Below, one piece after another: positions 16,694 through 25,295 of a DNA stretch of 64,000 nt. Position 1 is the first letter of the stretch, and every line of letters begins with the position of its first letter. The translations under genes were made by a program, and so were the position numbers. The notes beneath the pieces were generated by a model that was not told where the DNA came from, searched no databases, and saw nothing but the letters and a program-made list of their open reading frames with translations. The stretch is from Cyclobacteriaceae bacterium (lineage in GTDB: Bacteria; Bacteroidota; Bacteroidia; Cytophagales; Cyclobacteriaceae), in the NCBI GenBank assembly GCA_025808415.1, contig CP075525.1:1287501-1351500 (forward strand), given 5' to 3'.

Positions 16694-17548
16694 TTAGCGA
16701 GCGGTTTTCTGGTCATAACCGTACACCCTAAAATCAAAAGCGTACATTCTTCGGATGGCGTTCAGCGTGTTATCGCTGCATTCAACGGCCATCGTTTCGG
16801 GTGATTTGTTCAGGTGCGGGAGCGCCAGGTTAAATGGATGAAGAAATTCCTGTAACCGTTCGGGTTCTTCCAGTTTAAACACGCTGACGTTTATCCGTTT
16901 TTGCTGATAAGGTTTTAAAAACAGGTATTGTGGTTTGAAGTGCTGGTCTTTAAACCGGTCGGGTATGCGGCTTATTCGTGCAATGAATTCATCAAACGAT
17001 AGGGGTCTGGGCAAAATGCCACCTAAATAGTTCTGGTAAATAAATGGTTTGTTTGTGTCGGTAGAAAAAAAATCGCGGTAAACAGAAATTATGCGATCAA
17101 CCGGATTTCGTACCACCGTAAATCCCGTAAAAGTTTTAAGTTGATCCGGTAATGAAGTTTGCAGCCAGGCATCTGCCAGGAAATTGATTTGGGTTGAATT
17201 AAATGATTCGTTTTTTAGGTTGGGTGTGATAAGGTTCAGCATTTCGCTGCTTACAGATGTACTGGCAGCTTTCGGTATGCGTACATAAAATAGTTTTTGA
17301 TTAGTGGCCACGAGGTGCCCTGCTTTTTTCTGATAAGCACGTTTAACAAAAGCAGCAGTACCGATCAGGTTTGCTACTACAGGGTAACGGATGAACCATG
17401 GTGACGATGATGGTGGACTGATTGATCGGGGTAGAAAGTGCCCCAATTCCAGCAGGTTACTTTTTCTCCACTCATAAAAATCAAACGGTTCAGCCCTCCA
17501 ATGGCTTTTGTTGACCAACAATGCAGCTAATGAAATCAGATGAGGCAC
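16694..17548 (-). CDS. Sulfotransferase-family protein
   Basis: A 284-aa protein of the sulfotransferase family. The 5'-phosphosulfate-binding loop is seen as VRIPKAASTSV, and the 3'-phosphate-binding segment as FTVVRNPVDRIISVYRDFF. Such enzymes transfer sulfate from PAPS to carbohydrates or other hydroxyl groups. There is no signal peptide, so it acts in the cytoplasm. It is a single gene, divergent from the C25 peptidase gene (about 100 bp between the likely starts). The acceptor is unknown. No PAPS-synthesis genes are nearby. Confidence 0.82.
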   Translation of the reverse strand: MPHLISLAALLVNKSHWRAEPFDFYEWRKSNLLELGHFLPRSISPPSSSPWFIRYPVVANLIGTAAFVKRAYQKKAGHLVATNQKLFYVRIPKAASTSVSSEMLNLITPNLKNESFNSTQINFLADAWLQTSLPDQLKTFTGFTVVRNPVDRIISVYRDFFSTDTNKPFIYQNYLGGILPRPLSFDEFIARISRIPDRFKDQHFKPQYLFLKPYQQKRINVSVFKLEEPERLQEFLHPFNLALPHLNKSPETMAVECSDNTLNAIRRMYAFDFRVYGYDQKTAR

Positions 17549-17647
17549 GTGACATTACAGGTTACCGAAATATACTATCCGAAAGACAAAACCTTTTACT
17601 TAATTAGCCTATCCGGTATAAAACCCAAACCTGCCGTATATTGCAAC

Positions 17648-20600
17648 GTGAAGAAGTTGGTGATCAGGAGAATACAACCTTTTTGGAAGCGTTTCGGGCT
17701 TATTATCACCGCCTGCTTGCTGTTCTTTCGGGTTAGTGCCCAGGTAGGCAACGAGTGGATTCAGTTTAACCAGTTCTATTTTAAAATCCCGGTAGCGCAA
17801 ACCGGCCTTTACCGCATTACGCATGCCGATTTACAATCAGCTGGTTTTCCGGTAGGTTCTGTTGACCCCCGCAGACTTCAGCTTTTTCATCGTGGCGTTG
17901 AGCAGGCCATTTATATAGAGGGCGAAAATGATGCGGTGTTCAACCCCGCTGATTACATTGAATTTTACGGCCGCAAAAATGATGGCACCTCCGATACGGA
18001 ACTCTATAAACCCGCCAGTACGCAGCCGCACGTGTACTACAATCTCTACAGCGATACCACGGTTTACTTTTTAACGTATAACAACCTGGCGGTGTTGGGC
18101 AAGCGCATACCTAAAACCTGGGAAGTAAACGTAACCAGCATTCCGCAGCAAACTGCGCACACCGATGAAAAGTTACTGGTCAACACTCAACAACATTCCG
18201 ATGGCATTGCATACCAACAGTATATTCGCAAAACATCGTTTGATGTGGGCGAAGGATGGACCGGTATTATGCTTTCGCAGAACCAAACCATTGATTATGT
18301 ACTGGAGGGATTGACTAATGGTGTACCGGCATCGGGCCTCCCGCAACTGGAAGTGATGGTTGCCGGACGCGCAGAAATTTCAACACCCCATCGCGCAGAA
18401 ATTTATGTTGGCCCAACCGTGGCGGGTTTGCGGTTGGTCGCTACCCGTGATGTGGTAAACTTCAACGTTGAAAAAATCAACCAACCTATAAACTGGACAG
18501 ATATCGGTGCCGATGGGCGCATGACAGTGCGCTTGCGTGTGTTGGCTACCGGAACGGCTGCACGCGCCAGTGTTTCCTATGTTAAAATCAATTACCCGCA
18601 AAATTTTGATGCCGCTGGTGCTACTGAAAAATATTTTCAGCTTGCGGAAAATGCCTCCGGTAAATCATTTATTAACCTAACCAACGTGCCGCCCAACAGC
18701 CGCTTGTTTGATGTTACCGATCCGGCCAACGTGCTGTGGTACCAACCACCGGCCTCCGTGTTTAACCCGGTGATTTCCAATACAGAAGTTTCGCGGAAAC
18801 TTTTCTTAACCAATACAACACGTTCGGTTACCGGGATAAAACGTGTAACCTTCCGCAACATCAATGCAGCACAACACAATTACCTTGTTATCAGTCACCC
18901 GATGCTGATGAAACCTGCCGGTGGATACAGCGATGTAGTGCGCGCATACGCAGGTTACCGCGCTTCGGAAGCTGGTGGTTTGTACGATACGCTGGTGGTT
19001 GATATCCACCAACTCTACAACCAATTCAACTACGGTGAAATTTCCCCGATGGCCATTCACCGGTTTATGAAATACATGGTGAACAATGGCGCCCCAAAAC
19101 ATCTGTTCATCATCGGTAAGGGATTGGATTGGTCGCTCAACTATCATCGCAACCCGGGCGCATCGGCCTTTGCAATTTATAAAGACCTGGTTCCTTCAGC
19201 CGGCAAACCGGCTTCCGATATGTACTACACCATTGGCCTGGGGGGCACGGTGTACGAACCAGCAGTTGCCACCGGAAGGATTTCGGCCACAGCACCCGCA
19301 CAGGTAGCCGCTTACTTAAACAAGGTTAAGGAAATGGAAGCCTTGCCCTTTGATGCGCTGTGGCGAAAAAATATTATACACCTGAGTGGCGGGCTTACTC
19401 CGTTCGAAACCACGTTGTTCAGGAATTACCTGGAAGGATATCAATCTATTGCTGAAGATTTTTACCTCGGTGGCCGTGTTAAGGCGCAAGCCAAAAACAC
19501 GACTAATGTTGGCGAGCTTATCAACATATCCGATGAAGTGAACAACGGATTAAACCTGATTACCTTTTTCGGGCACTCCTCACCGGAGACCAACGATTTT
19601 GAAGTGGGCTTTGTAACCAACCCCGCCTTGGGTTACAACAACCCGGGCAAGTACCCGATGTTCCTGATCAACGGCTGCAACGCTGCCGATTTTTTTACCA
19701 CCGCCATTCGCTTTGGTGAAGATTGGGTGCTGGCGAACAACCGCGGGGCTACCGGTTTTATGGCGCACACATCCTTTGGCTATGCCAATACCTTGCGATT
19801 TTATTCTGAATTGTTTTACCGCTTGGCTTTTGCCGATTCTGTTTTTATGGGCAAAGGCGTGGGCGAAATACAAAGGGAAGTGGCCAGGCGGTATATGGAA
19901 ACCCAGTTTCCCAGCGAGGGCAACACAACGCAGGTTAGCCAGATGTTGTTGCTGGGCGATCCGGCTGTAAATGTTTTTGGTGCTGCCAAGCCGGATTATG
20001 AAATAAACAATGCTAACGTAGTTGCGGAATCAACAAATGGAGAGCCGATAACTGCACTCAGTGAATCGTTCAGGCTTATTATACTGGCACAAAACTTTGG
20101 CCGAGCAAAAGAAGACTCCATCCATGTTCGGGTAACACGCATTTTCAACGATAATTCAACGGAAACCTACGATACCCTGTACCCACCAGTTCTGTATCGC
20201 GATACGCTGGCGTTTACCATCCGGCAGCAACGCAATAAAGGATTTGGAAATAATATTTTTCAAATTGAGATCGATCCGTTTAACCTGTTGCCCGAATTGA
20301 ACAACGAAAATAATTCAGCCAGTTTTAACCTGTTCATTCCGCTTAACGTAACTAAAAACCTTTTCCCGTACGATTATGCCATTGTAAACCAACCCGCCAC
20401 TACGCTCACGTTTTCAAGCACCGATATATTGGGCATTGCACGAAATTTTGAAGTAGAGGTTGATACGGTAAACACGTTTAACAGTCCATTTAAAAAAGCT
20501 TTTACCGTAAATGGTGTTATCGGTGAACAACCGATTAGTTTGCTTGCACAAGATTCATTGGCGTATTATTGGCGCACACGCTTTAAAGAGCCGCAGGAAG

Positions 20601-22645
20601 GTGAAGTGGCCGAGTGGGTAAACTCATCATTCACCTATATAAACAATGCACCACAAGGCTGGGCACAAGTTCACTTTCCGCAGTATGCAAAAAATCAATC
20701 GTTTGGATTAGTACAAGATCCGCAGCTTCGCACCTTCGGTTATGTGGAGTCAGTGTTGAGTTTTGATATTCTTACTTATGGTGCTGACCATCCTGCACCC
20801 TATACTGATGTTTCGGTTAAAATCAACAGTGCCGAATACAACCCGGCCGACCTGGGCATTAAGTGCCGCAATAACACCATTAACCTGATTGCATTCGATA
20901 AGCAATCTACCATTCCCTACACCGCTGTACTCTTCAACCCGTTTGATGGCCGTGCGTGCGGCAGACGGCCGCAAGTAATCAACAGCTTTACAACGGCCCA
21001 ACTGCAAACCGGTTTAGGCAATGACATTTTTTCTTATATGCAAAACGTGCCCGAAGGCGATTCGGTGGTGTTGTTCACTATTGGTGATCCGGGCGTGGCC
21101 TCATGGTCAGCTTCCATCAAACAACAATTTGAAGCCCTGGGCATTTCGGCCGCGCAACTTAATGCCATCCAGCCCGGAGAGCCCGCAGTGATTTTTGGCA
21201 AGAAGGGAGCCGCCCCAGGTTCAGCCCGTGTGTTTAAGGCAACAGGTTTACCTGTTAACCAGCAGCTACTCAATGTAAGCGGTACCATTACCGGCCGGTT
21301 CGATTCCGGTACCATGACCTCCACCCTTGTCGGCCCGGCACAACAATGGCAAAATCTTATAACACAGGCACGCGTTTCGGAACTGCCGCAAACAGATACC
21401 TATAGTTTTGATGTGGTTGGCCTTACGCTAACCGGTGATGAACAAGTATTGTTGAATGATGTAACCGGCACGGTTGATCTTTCTTTTGTTGATGCCGGGG
21501 AGTATCCGTACTTAAAAATTATTTACAAAACCAGTGATGAAGTAAACCTCACGCCACCACAGTTGAAGAAATGGATGGTGTTTTACACTCCGGTTGCCGA
21601 AGGGGTATTGTTATTTAACGGCTCTATTGAACAGCAACACTTGCAGGAAGGAGAAGTATGGACAGGCGTGTATGGTTTTAAAAACATTTCGCAACATGCA
21701 TTTACCGATTCCCTTACGGTGCAGTTCGAAATGGTTAACGCTGCCAACCGCACGGTTGCCCGGCAGTATTCAAAAATAAAAGCGCCAGCACCGGGCGAAA
21801 CCACTTCTTTTTCGGTGCAGCCAGAAACCATTAACAAAGCCGGTTTAAACGATGTGCATGTTTTTGTGAACCCCCGGTTAGTACCCGAGCAGTATTACGA
21901 AAACAATGTGTTAAAGCTAAGCCAATACCTGAAGGTACAGGCCGATGTGTTTAACCCGGTACTGGAGGTTACAGTAGATGGCCGATACCTGGCTAATGGT
22001 GATTTTGTTTCGCCTGATCCGGAAATTGCGATCACCCTGTGGGATGATAACTCTTTTATCCGGAAAACCGATACGGAGGGCATGAAGATAAGGCTTACCT
22101 GGCCGGGCGCCACTACCGCAACGGATATTACCTTCGATCGGGACGATGTGATGTGGTTTCCGCAGAGCGATACTGAGCGCTTTCGTATCGTATTTACACC
22201 ACAAAATTTACCTGAAGGCTTGTATACTTTAGCCGTTGAGGCGCGTGATGTGCGCAACAACAACAGCGGGGTTGTGCCCTACAGCATTCAGTTTAGGGTT
22301 ACCTATGAAAGCGGTATTATGTTGTTGCCACCTTACCCCAACCCATCGTCAACCGAAGTGCGCTTTGAGTTGGTAATTACCGGTGACATGATACCCGACT
22401 ATGCCCGCCTGCAGCTTATTTCTGCTACCGGCACACCGGCCGCTTCAATTGATGTTACACAGTTCTATATTGGCACCAACCGCATTACCTGGAGTGGGGC
22501 CAATGACCAGGGCCATCCATTGCCCGGTGGTTTGTACATTTATAAGCTTACGCTGGTGAAAGATGGCCGCGAACTTTCCATACAGGTTCCGGCCGGTCAA
22601 ACCTTTTTTAAGGGCGGGTATGGCAAGGTTTTGTTGAGGCGTTAG
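17648..22645 (+). CDS. C25 cysteine peptidase, PorU/PorU2-type sortase of the type IX secretion system
   Basis: The frame opens at 17540, but a GTG at 17648 begins a proper signal peptide (VKKLVIRRIQPFWKRFG, hydrophobic core, RVSAQ), giving 1,665 aa. The gingipain-like C25 domain spans about 440-800 and keeps both catalytic residues: His643 in FFGHSS and Cys677 in INGCNAAD. The family ends with GDPAVNVFG near 780. The long region after it has beta-sandwich repeats (CARDB-like) and a C-terminal FlgD/sorting-like module beginning PPYPNPSSTEV. PorU removes the C-terminal signal of T9SS cargo and attaches it to the surface. The length fits the longer PorU2 type better than PorU itself. Confidence 0.82.
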   Translation: MKKLVIRRIQPFWKRFGLIITACLLFFRVSAQVGNEWIQFNQFYFKIPVAQTGLYRITHADLQSAGFPVGSVDPRRLQLFHRGVEQAIYIEGENDAVFNPADYIEFYGRKNDGTSDTELYKPASTQPHVYYNLYSDTTVYFLTYNNLAVLGKRIPKTWEVNVTSIPQQTAHTDEKLLVNTQQHSDGIAYQQYIRKTSFDVGEGWTGIMLSQNQTIDYVLEGLTNGVPASGLPQLEVMVAGRAEISTPHRAEIYVGPTVAGLRLVATRDVVNFNVEKINQPINWTDIGADGRMTVRLRVLATGTAARASVSYVKINYPQNFDAAGATEKYFQLAENASGKSFINLTNVPPNSRLFDVTDPANVLWYQPPASVFNPVISNTEVSRKLFLTNTTRSVTGIKRVTFRNINAAQHNYLVISHPMLMKPAGGYSDVVRAYAGYRASEAGGLYDTLVVDIHQLYNQFNYGEISPMAIHRFMKYMVNNGAPKHLFIIGKGLDWSLNYHRNPGASAFAIYKDLVPSAGKPASDMYYTIGLGGTVYEPAVATGRISATAPAQVAAYLNKVKEMEALPFDALWRKNIIHLSGGLTPFETTLFRNYLEGYQSIAEDFYLGGRVKAQAKNTTNVGELINISDEVNNGLNLITFFGHSSPETNDFEVGFVTNPALGYNNPGKYPMFLINGCNAADFFTTAIRFGEDWVLANNRGATGFMAHTSFGYANTLRFYSELFYRLAFADSVFMGKGVGEIQREVARRYMETQFPSEGNTTQVSQMLLLGDPAVNVFGAAKPDYEINNANVVAESTNGEPITALSESFRLIILAQNFGRAKEDSIHVRVTRIFNDNSTETYDTLYPPVLYRDTLAFTIRQQRNKGFGNNIFQIEIDPFNLLPELNNENNSASFNLFIPLNVTKNLFPYDYAIVNQPATTLTFSSTDILGIARNFEVEVDTVNTFNSPFKKAFTVNGVIGEQPISLLAQDSLAYYWRTRFKEPQEGEVAEWVNSSFTYINNAPQGWAQVHFPQYAKNQSFGLVQDPQLRTFGYVESVLSFDILTYGADHPAPYTDVSVKINSAEYNPADLGIKCRNNTINLIAFDKQSTIPYTAVLFNPFDGRACGRRPQVINSFTTAQLQTGLGNDIFSYMQNVPEGDSVVLFTIGDPGVASWSASIKQQFEALGISAAQLNAIQPGEPAVIFGKKGAAPGSARVFKATGLPVNQQLLNVSGTITGRFDSGTMTSTLVGPAQQWQNLITQARVSELPQTDTYSFDVVGLTLTGDEQVLLNDVTGTVDLSFVDAGEYPYLKIIYKTSDEVNLTPPQLKKWMVFYTPVAEGVLLFNGSIEQQHLQEGEVWTGVYGFKNISQHAFTDSLTVQFEMVNAANRTVARQYSKIKAPAPGETTSFSVQPETINKAGLNDVHVFVNPRLVPEQYYENNVLKLSQYLKVQADVFNPVLEVTVDGRYLANGDFVSPDPEIAITLWDDNSFIRKTDTEGMKIRLTWPGATTATDITFDRDDVMWFPQSDTERFRIVFTPQNLPEGLYTLAVEARDVRNNNSGVVPYSIQFRVTYESGIMLLPPYPNPSSTEVRFELVITGDMIPDYARLQLISATGTPAASIDVTQFYIGTNRITWSGANDQGHPLPGGLYIYKLTLVKDGRELSIQVPAGQTFFKGGYGKVLLRR

Positions 22646-22684
22646 GCCCCCTAATTATAAATACATTCCCGGTGGATGGTGATT

Positions 22685-23152
22685 TCACAGATGATCGTTT
22701 GGTTTTTGAACGGTTGACCAGGATACTAAAACCAATGCAACAAGTTCAGCAATTGTTCTTATAATATGGAACGACCACCATTTATCCCTTAAATCAGTCC
22801 AGTTGGTCGGGAGGGAATCAGCGTCCCATGCCAGCATCTCTTTTTGAATGGGTAAATTGCCGAATCGTGATATAATAATGCAGGATGCAAAACTAACGGC
22901 CGCAATAATCAAGGTAAAAAATATTGTTTTATTCTTTCTTTGAAGATACGCTGACAAGACCGTTACAACGGTAGCGACAATCACCAGTGTTACCATTAGG
23001 GTATTGAGGGATAACACCAGGTTTTTTTGTTGCTCAACATACGTGGAAGCTGAGTAATTCATAGGGTTGAATCCAATCCATATTCCAAAACTTGTTCCTG
23101 CCAGAAGAGCTGCAATAATAATATTGGTAAACCGGGTGAGTAAGGTTAGCAT
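22685..23152 (-). CDS. DUF1772 (anthrone-oxygenase-like) membrane protein
   Basis: A 155-aa protein with four predicted membrane helices (about 8-28, 47-68, 76-97 and 130-148). The combination of an early polar NPMNY motif, a WDADSLPTNWTDLRDKWWSF segment region and a following HIIRT is characteristic of DUF1772. Family members include anthrone oxygenases, but most are of unknown function. It lies 40 bp after the convergent peptidase gene and borders the AT-rich cassette island. Confidence 0.7.
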   Translation of the reverse strand: MLTLLTRFTNIIIAALLAGTSFGIWIGFNPMNYSASTYVEQQKNLVLSLNTLMVTLVIVATVVTVLSAYLQRKNKTIFFTLIIAAVSFASCIIISRFGNLPIQKEMLAWDADSLPTNWTDLRDKWWSFHIIRTIAELVALVLVSWSTVQKPNDHL

Positions 23153-23212
23153 AAAGGTTTGGGGTTAGGTTCTTTAAACTAAGCTACAAAATTTTGTCCC
23201 TTAATCTCAGCG

Positions 23213-23456
23213 TCACCGCCTGCCTTTGCGGGTAATGGTGGTAAAAATCGTAAACGTACTGAAAATGTAAGCGGAGAAATAGTACTCAAGCCACCACGGG
23301 ATTGCAATGGCAAGATAAATGCATAAGGGGTTGTGCGGCTATTAGTACGCTAAACCCGGAAAAGAAATAGTCTCTTAACAATTTGGTTCTCAATCTCAGA
23401 TATTCTTTCTTGATTATTTGGTGAGGTTTGTCGTATACCTGTGTTACAAAATATTC
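23213..23456 (-). pseudogene. Remnant of a small membrane protein, with stops and a frameshift
   Basis: Reading the minus strand from 23456 gives EYFVTQVYDKPHQIIKKEYL and continues through a hydrophobic stretch to about 23335. From there the sensible frame shifts, continuing IYLAIAIPWWLEYYFSAYIF to a TGA at 23213. An in-frame TAG precedes the first part. The two pieces read as one membrane protein tail broken by a frameshift. The family is not recognised. This is all that the 310-bp gap between 23153 and 23462 holds. Confidence 0.35.
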
Positions 23457-23462
23457 CTACTG

Positions 23463-23666
23463 TCATTTTTTGATTCGGGAAATAGAAAAGGTCTGTGGTT
23501 GTTCCCATTCAACTCCTTTAGGTGTTTTTATATAGACAGCTACCCCAACTAGGTTCCCTGCTGTAGCTTTATTGATGTTTTTTTGAATCATCTTAAACTT
23601 TCTCGACTGTCCATAGGAATCACTTATGGTGATTACAACTAACAAAGTTGCAACTAGGATTGTCAT
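23463..23666 (-). pseudogene. Truncated 5' end of a serine-hydrolase-like gene
   Basis: A 67-codon frame with a good signal peptide (MTILVATLLVVITISDSYGQ) and the start of a mature domain, NLVGVAVYIKTPKGVEW. This resembles the first strands of beta-lactamase-type serine hydrolases. It stops at 23463 before the SxxK motif could appear, and the bases beyond are the remnant at 23213-23456 in the same frame with stops. It follows the attC-like element at 23713-23846 and would be the third cassette gene. It could instead be a genuine small exported protein. Confidence 0.4.
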
Positions 23667-23712
23667 TCCTTTACTTAAAAACTGTTGATGTCTCCTTGAT
23701 CTGTCCTCCTAC

Positions 23713-23846
23713 GGCACACAACGTTTTGGTTTGTGCAGTGACGGATAAATCCAACGGATTTGTCCGCCTACACGAATATAAATAAACTTGCTGACACTAC
23801 GGGCGACTGTGTCGCTCGCCATTAAACAAACCTGGTGTTTGGCAGC
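23713..23846 (-). repeat. attC-like folded palindrome A
   Basis: Outer arms GCACACAAC (23714-23722) and GCAGC-containing GTTTGGCAGC (23837-23846) pair imperfectly. Inner arms GGTTTGT (23728-23734) and ACAAACC (23826-23832) pair perfectly. The arms are separated by 4-5 unpaired bases on each side, and a long variable centre of about 90 nt lies between. This mimics the R/L box arrangement of attC. On the minus strand it starts 7 nt after the stop of the gene at 23854 and ends in AAAACGTTG, shared with element B. Confidence 0.55.
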
Positions 23847-23853
23847 TGGGCAA

Positions 23854-24465
23854 TTATTTTATTACCAATATATCGCTAGTCGTAAACTCTGAGTAGTCTA
23901 AGTCAACACCATCTTGAAAATATTTGATTGTAAATCGGTACTCGTCTGTTATTTGTGGAGCTTGCTTAAGAATAAGTGTCATTTCCCGTGGAACAAGGGG
24001 ATTTGTCTGAAGGTACTCTTTTAAGTCATACTTGTTTGCAGCGATGCCATTGTACCAGTCATTAATTACTATATCAAATAGTTCCGAGATGTCAGTTTCC
24101 TGAGGGTACTCGTCAGAAAAGTCTTTGTTAGTGGTTATTTTAATATCTATTATTTTATCGTCAGTAGTTGGAAGTAATTCGCTACATGCATAAAGTCCTG
24201 TTGTAAGAACGTAATTATTTTTAATTAATGAGAAATAACTTTGAGTTTTTGGCTTTAGATTAATACCAAGTTCATTATAGGTAACTCCGCTTGTTATCTG
24301 AGATAATGTAAGATTTTCGGCTGTCAAAGTCGCTTTATAAGTATTCCAGTCGATTGAAGTTACCTTAAATTTATCTGGGAATGGTCCGCAATTACAGGAT
24401 ACAAGTCCAGAAATTACTGTCATTAAAAAATAAACGATAAAAATTGTAAATACCTTTCTATTCAT
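23854..24465 (-). CDS. Cassette-borne lipoprotein, possibly DUF5034-like
   Basis: About 203 aa from Met 24465. The frame opens at 24489, but the first eight codons lie in the attC-like element and are probably untranslated. A signal peptide ends in the lipobox GLVSC. The mature protein starts NCGPFPDKFKVTSIDWNTYK, which recalls DUF5034-type Bacteroidota lipoproteins of unknown function. The rest is beta-rich with no catalytic motif. Codon use is more AT-rich than in flanking genes. It lies between the two attC-like elements as cassette 2. Confidence 0.65.
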   Translation of the reverse strand: MNRKVFTIFIVYFLMTVISGLVSCNCGPFPDKFKVTSIDWNTYKATLTAENLTLSQITSGVTYNELGINLKPKTQSYFSLIKNNYVLTTGLYACSELLPTTDDKIIDIKITTNKDFSDEYPQETDISELFDIVINDWYNGIAANKYDLKEYLQTNPLVPREMTLILKQAPQITDEYRFTIKYFQDGVDLDYSEFTTSDILVIK

Positions 24466-24480
24466 AATTGTCAATTGCCT

Positions 24481-24618
24481 TGCTGCCAACGTTTTGTGTT
24501 TATGACGGCTGCGGCTTTCGAAGCGCGTCTTTGTCCCACGTGGCCGAAACGAATTTAAGAAAGCTAAACTTCATAACAACACGTCACCCGCAGCTGGCAT
24601 AAACACGGTGTTGCCAGC
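24481..24618 (-). repeat. attC-like folded palindrome B
   Basis: Outer arms GCTGCCAAC (24482-24490) and GTTGCCAGC (24610-24618) pair. Inner arms GTGTTTATG (24496-24504) and CATAAACAC (24598-24606) pair perfectly. A further GGCTGCGG/CCGCAGC stem continues inward. Arms are separated by GTTTT on one side and GGT on the other, leaving an asymmetric bulge as in attC. On the minus strand it begins 8 nt after the stop of the upstream gene (24627) and ends 16 nt before the next start. Confidence 0.6.
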
Positions 24619-24626
24619 TGTTGCGT

Positions 24627-25232
24627 TTAGTCCCAATATATTTTTGTTCTTATTCTAAATGTTCCCATGGTCCTGTTGTCTGTTGTGAAAATCATGTTTA
24701 ATTCAACAGTGCAGTTGTCACGTGTCCATTTACTTTTTCTTTCTATGTAACTTGATTGACCGTCCTTGATTTCTTTTATTTTTCCGTCTCCGGAAATTGG
24801 TCTACCAAGTTTGTCTGTTATATTTTTTAACAACTCGTCATACTTTGTATTGTATTCATTTATTCTTTTCGATTCATTCTTTAACTCTTTCTGTAAGTCT
24901 ATGAAGTTGTTTATGATTTGTGTCTTGTCCCAGTCGTAAACGATTAGTCTTACTAATGAGTCATTTGGGGTGTAATAATATTGAACTACAGAAAACGGAT
25001 TGAATTCTTTATCTTTTCTGTCAAACGTAATTGGAAATTCGAGGTCGTATTTTGTTGCTCCAGGAAAAAAGTCGTCAGAAACTGTCACTTTTCTTGTCTC
25101 CCTTTTTTGTGATTTGAACGATTCCTCAATTGTCGTGATGTCTTTAACTTTTTTCTGGTCAAACAAAAAGAAGTCTGGTTTGTCATTAGTTAGTTGTCCA
25201 GCTAATAGAACTATTAATATTATATGTTTCAT
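24627..25232 (-). CDS. Cassette-borne exported hypothetical protein
   Basis: A 201-aa product with a short signal peptide (MKHIILIVLLAGQL). The mature part is highly charged, with many Lys, Asp and Asn residues and a predicted coiled-coil (about 110-140, IDLQKELKNESKRINEYNTK). It ends in beta-strands RTMGTFRIRTKIYW. It is not recognised. It is flanked by inverted copies of a GTTGCCAGC...GCGTT motif (24610-24627 and 25252-25267), the boundaries expected for an inserted gene cassette. Base composition is AT-rich. Confidence 0.65.
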   Translation of the reverse strand: MKHIILIVLLAGQLTNDKPDFFLFDQKKVKDITTIEESFKSQKRETRKVTVSDDFFPGATKYDLEFPITFDRKDKEFNPFSVVQYYYTPNDSLVRLIVYDWDKTQIINNFIDLQKELKNESKRINEYNTKYDELLKNITDKLGRPISGDGKIKEIKDGQSSYIERKSKWTRDNCTVELNMIFTTDNRTMGTFRIRTKIYWD

Positions 25233-25251
25233 AAACTCTTATTCTGTCTAA

Positions 25252-25267
25252 CGCAATTGCTGGCAAC
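25252..25267 (-). repeat. Half attC-like site upstream of cassette 1
   Basis: On the minus strand the right-hand arm GTTGCCAGC is followed by AATTGCGTTAGAC. GTTAGAC matches the integron core-site consensus GTTRRRY, and the complement GTCTAAC matches RYYYAAC. The left arm is missing; only 28 nt separate it from the stop of the gene at 25296. A small ATATGT/ACATAT stem occupies that space. It is the mirror image of the left end of element B, so gene 24627-25232 has terminal inverted repeats. Confidence 0.45.
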
Positions 25268-25295
25268 TACCGTATATGTTTATTACACATATTTC

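Larger units (their letters stand above)
23213..25267 (-). mobile_element. Cassette-like island with attC-like elements and no integrase (CALIN-like)
   Basis: Three small minus-strand genes or remnants are separated by large folded palindromes at 23713-23846 and 24481-24618, with a half element at 25259-25267. Each complete palindrome begins 7-8 nt after a stop codon and ends shortly before the next start, as integron cassettes do. The DNA is visibly more AT-rich than its flanks. No integrase, transposase or recombinase gene is present in the window. That this is an integron-derived cluster is inference. Confidence 0.5.

Noticed and set aside
17636..17643. TATATTGC as a -7 promoter element of the C25 peptidase gene
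   Set aside because: It would place the transcript start at the GTG itself and no well-spaced TTG lies upstream.
18380..22263. Several minus-strand frames of 60-120 codons inside the C25 peptidase gene
   Set aside because: They are shadows of a clear long gene, have no upstream signals and no recognisable motifs.
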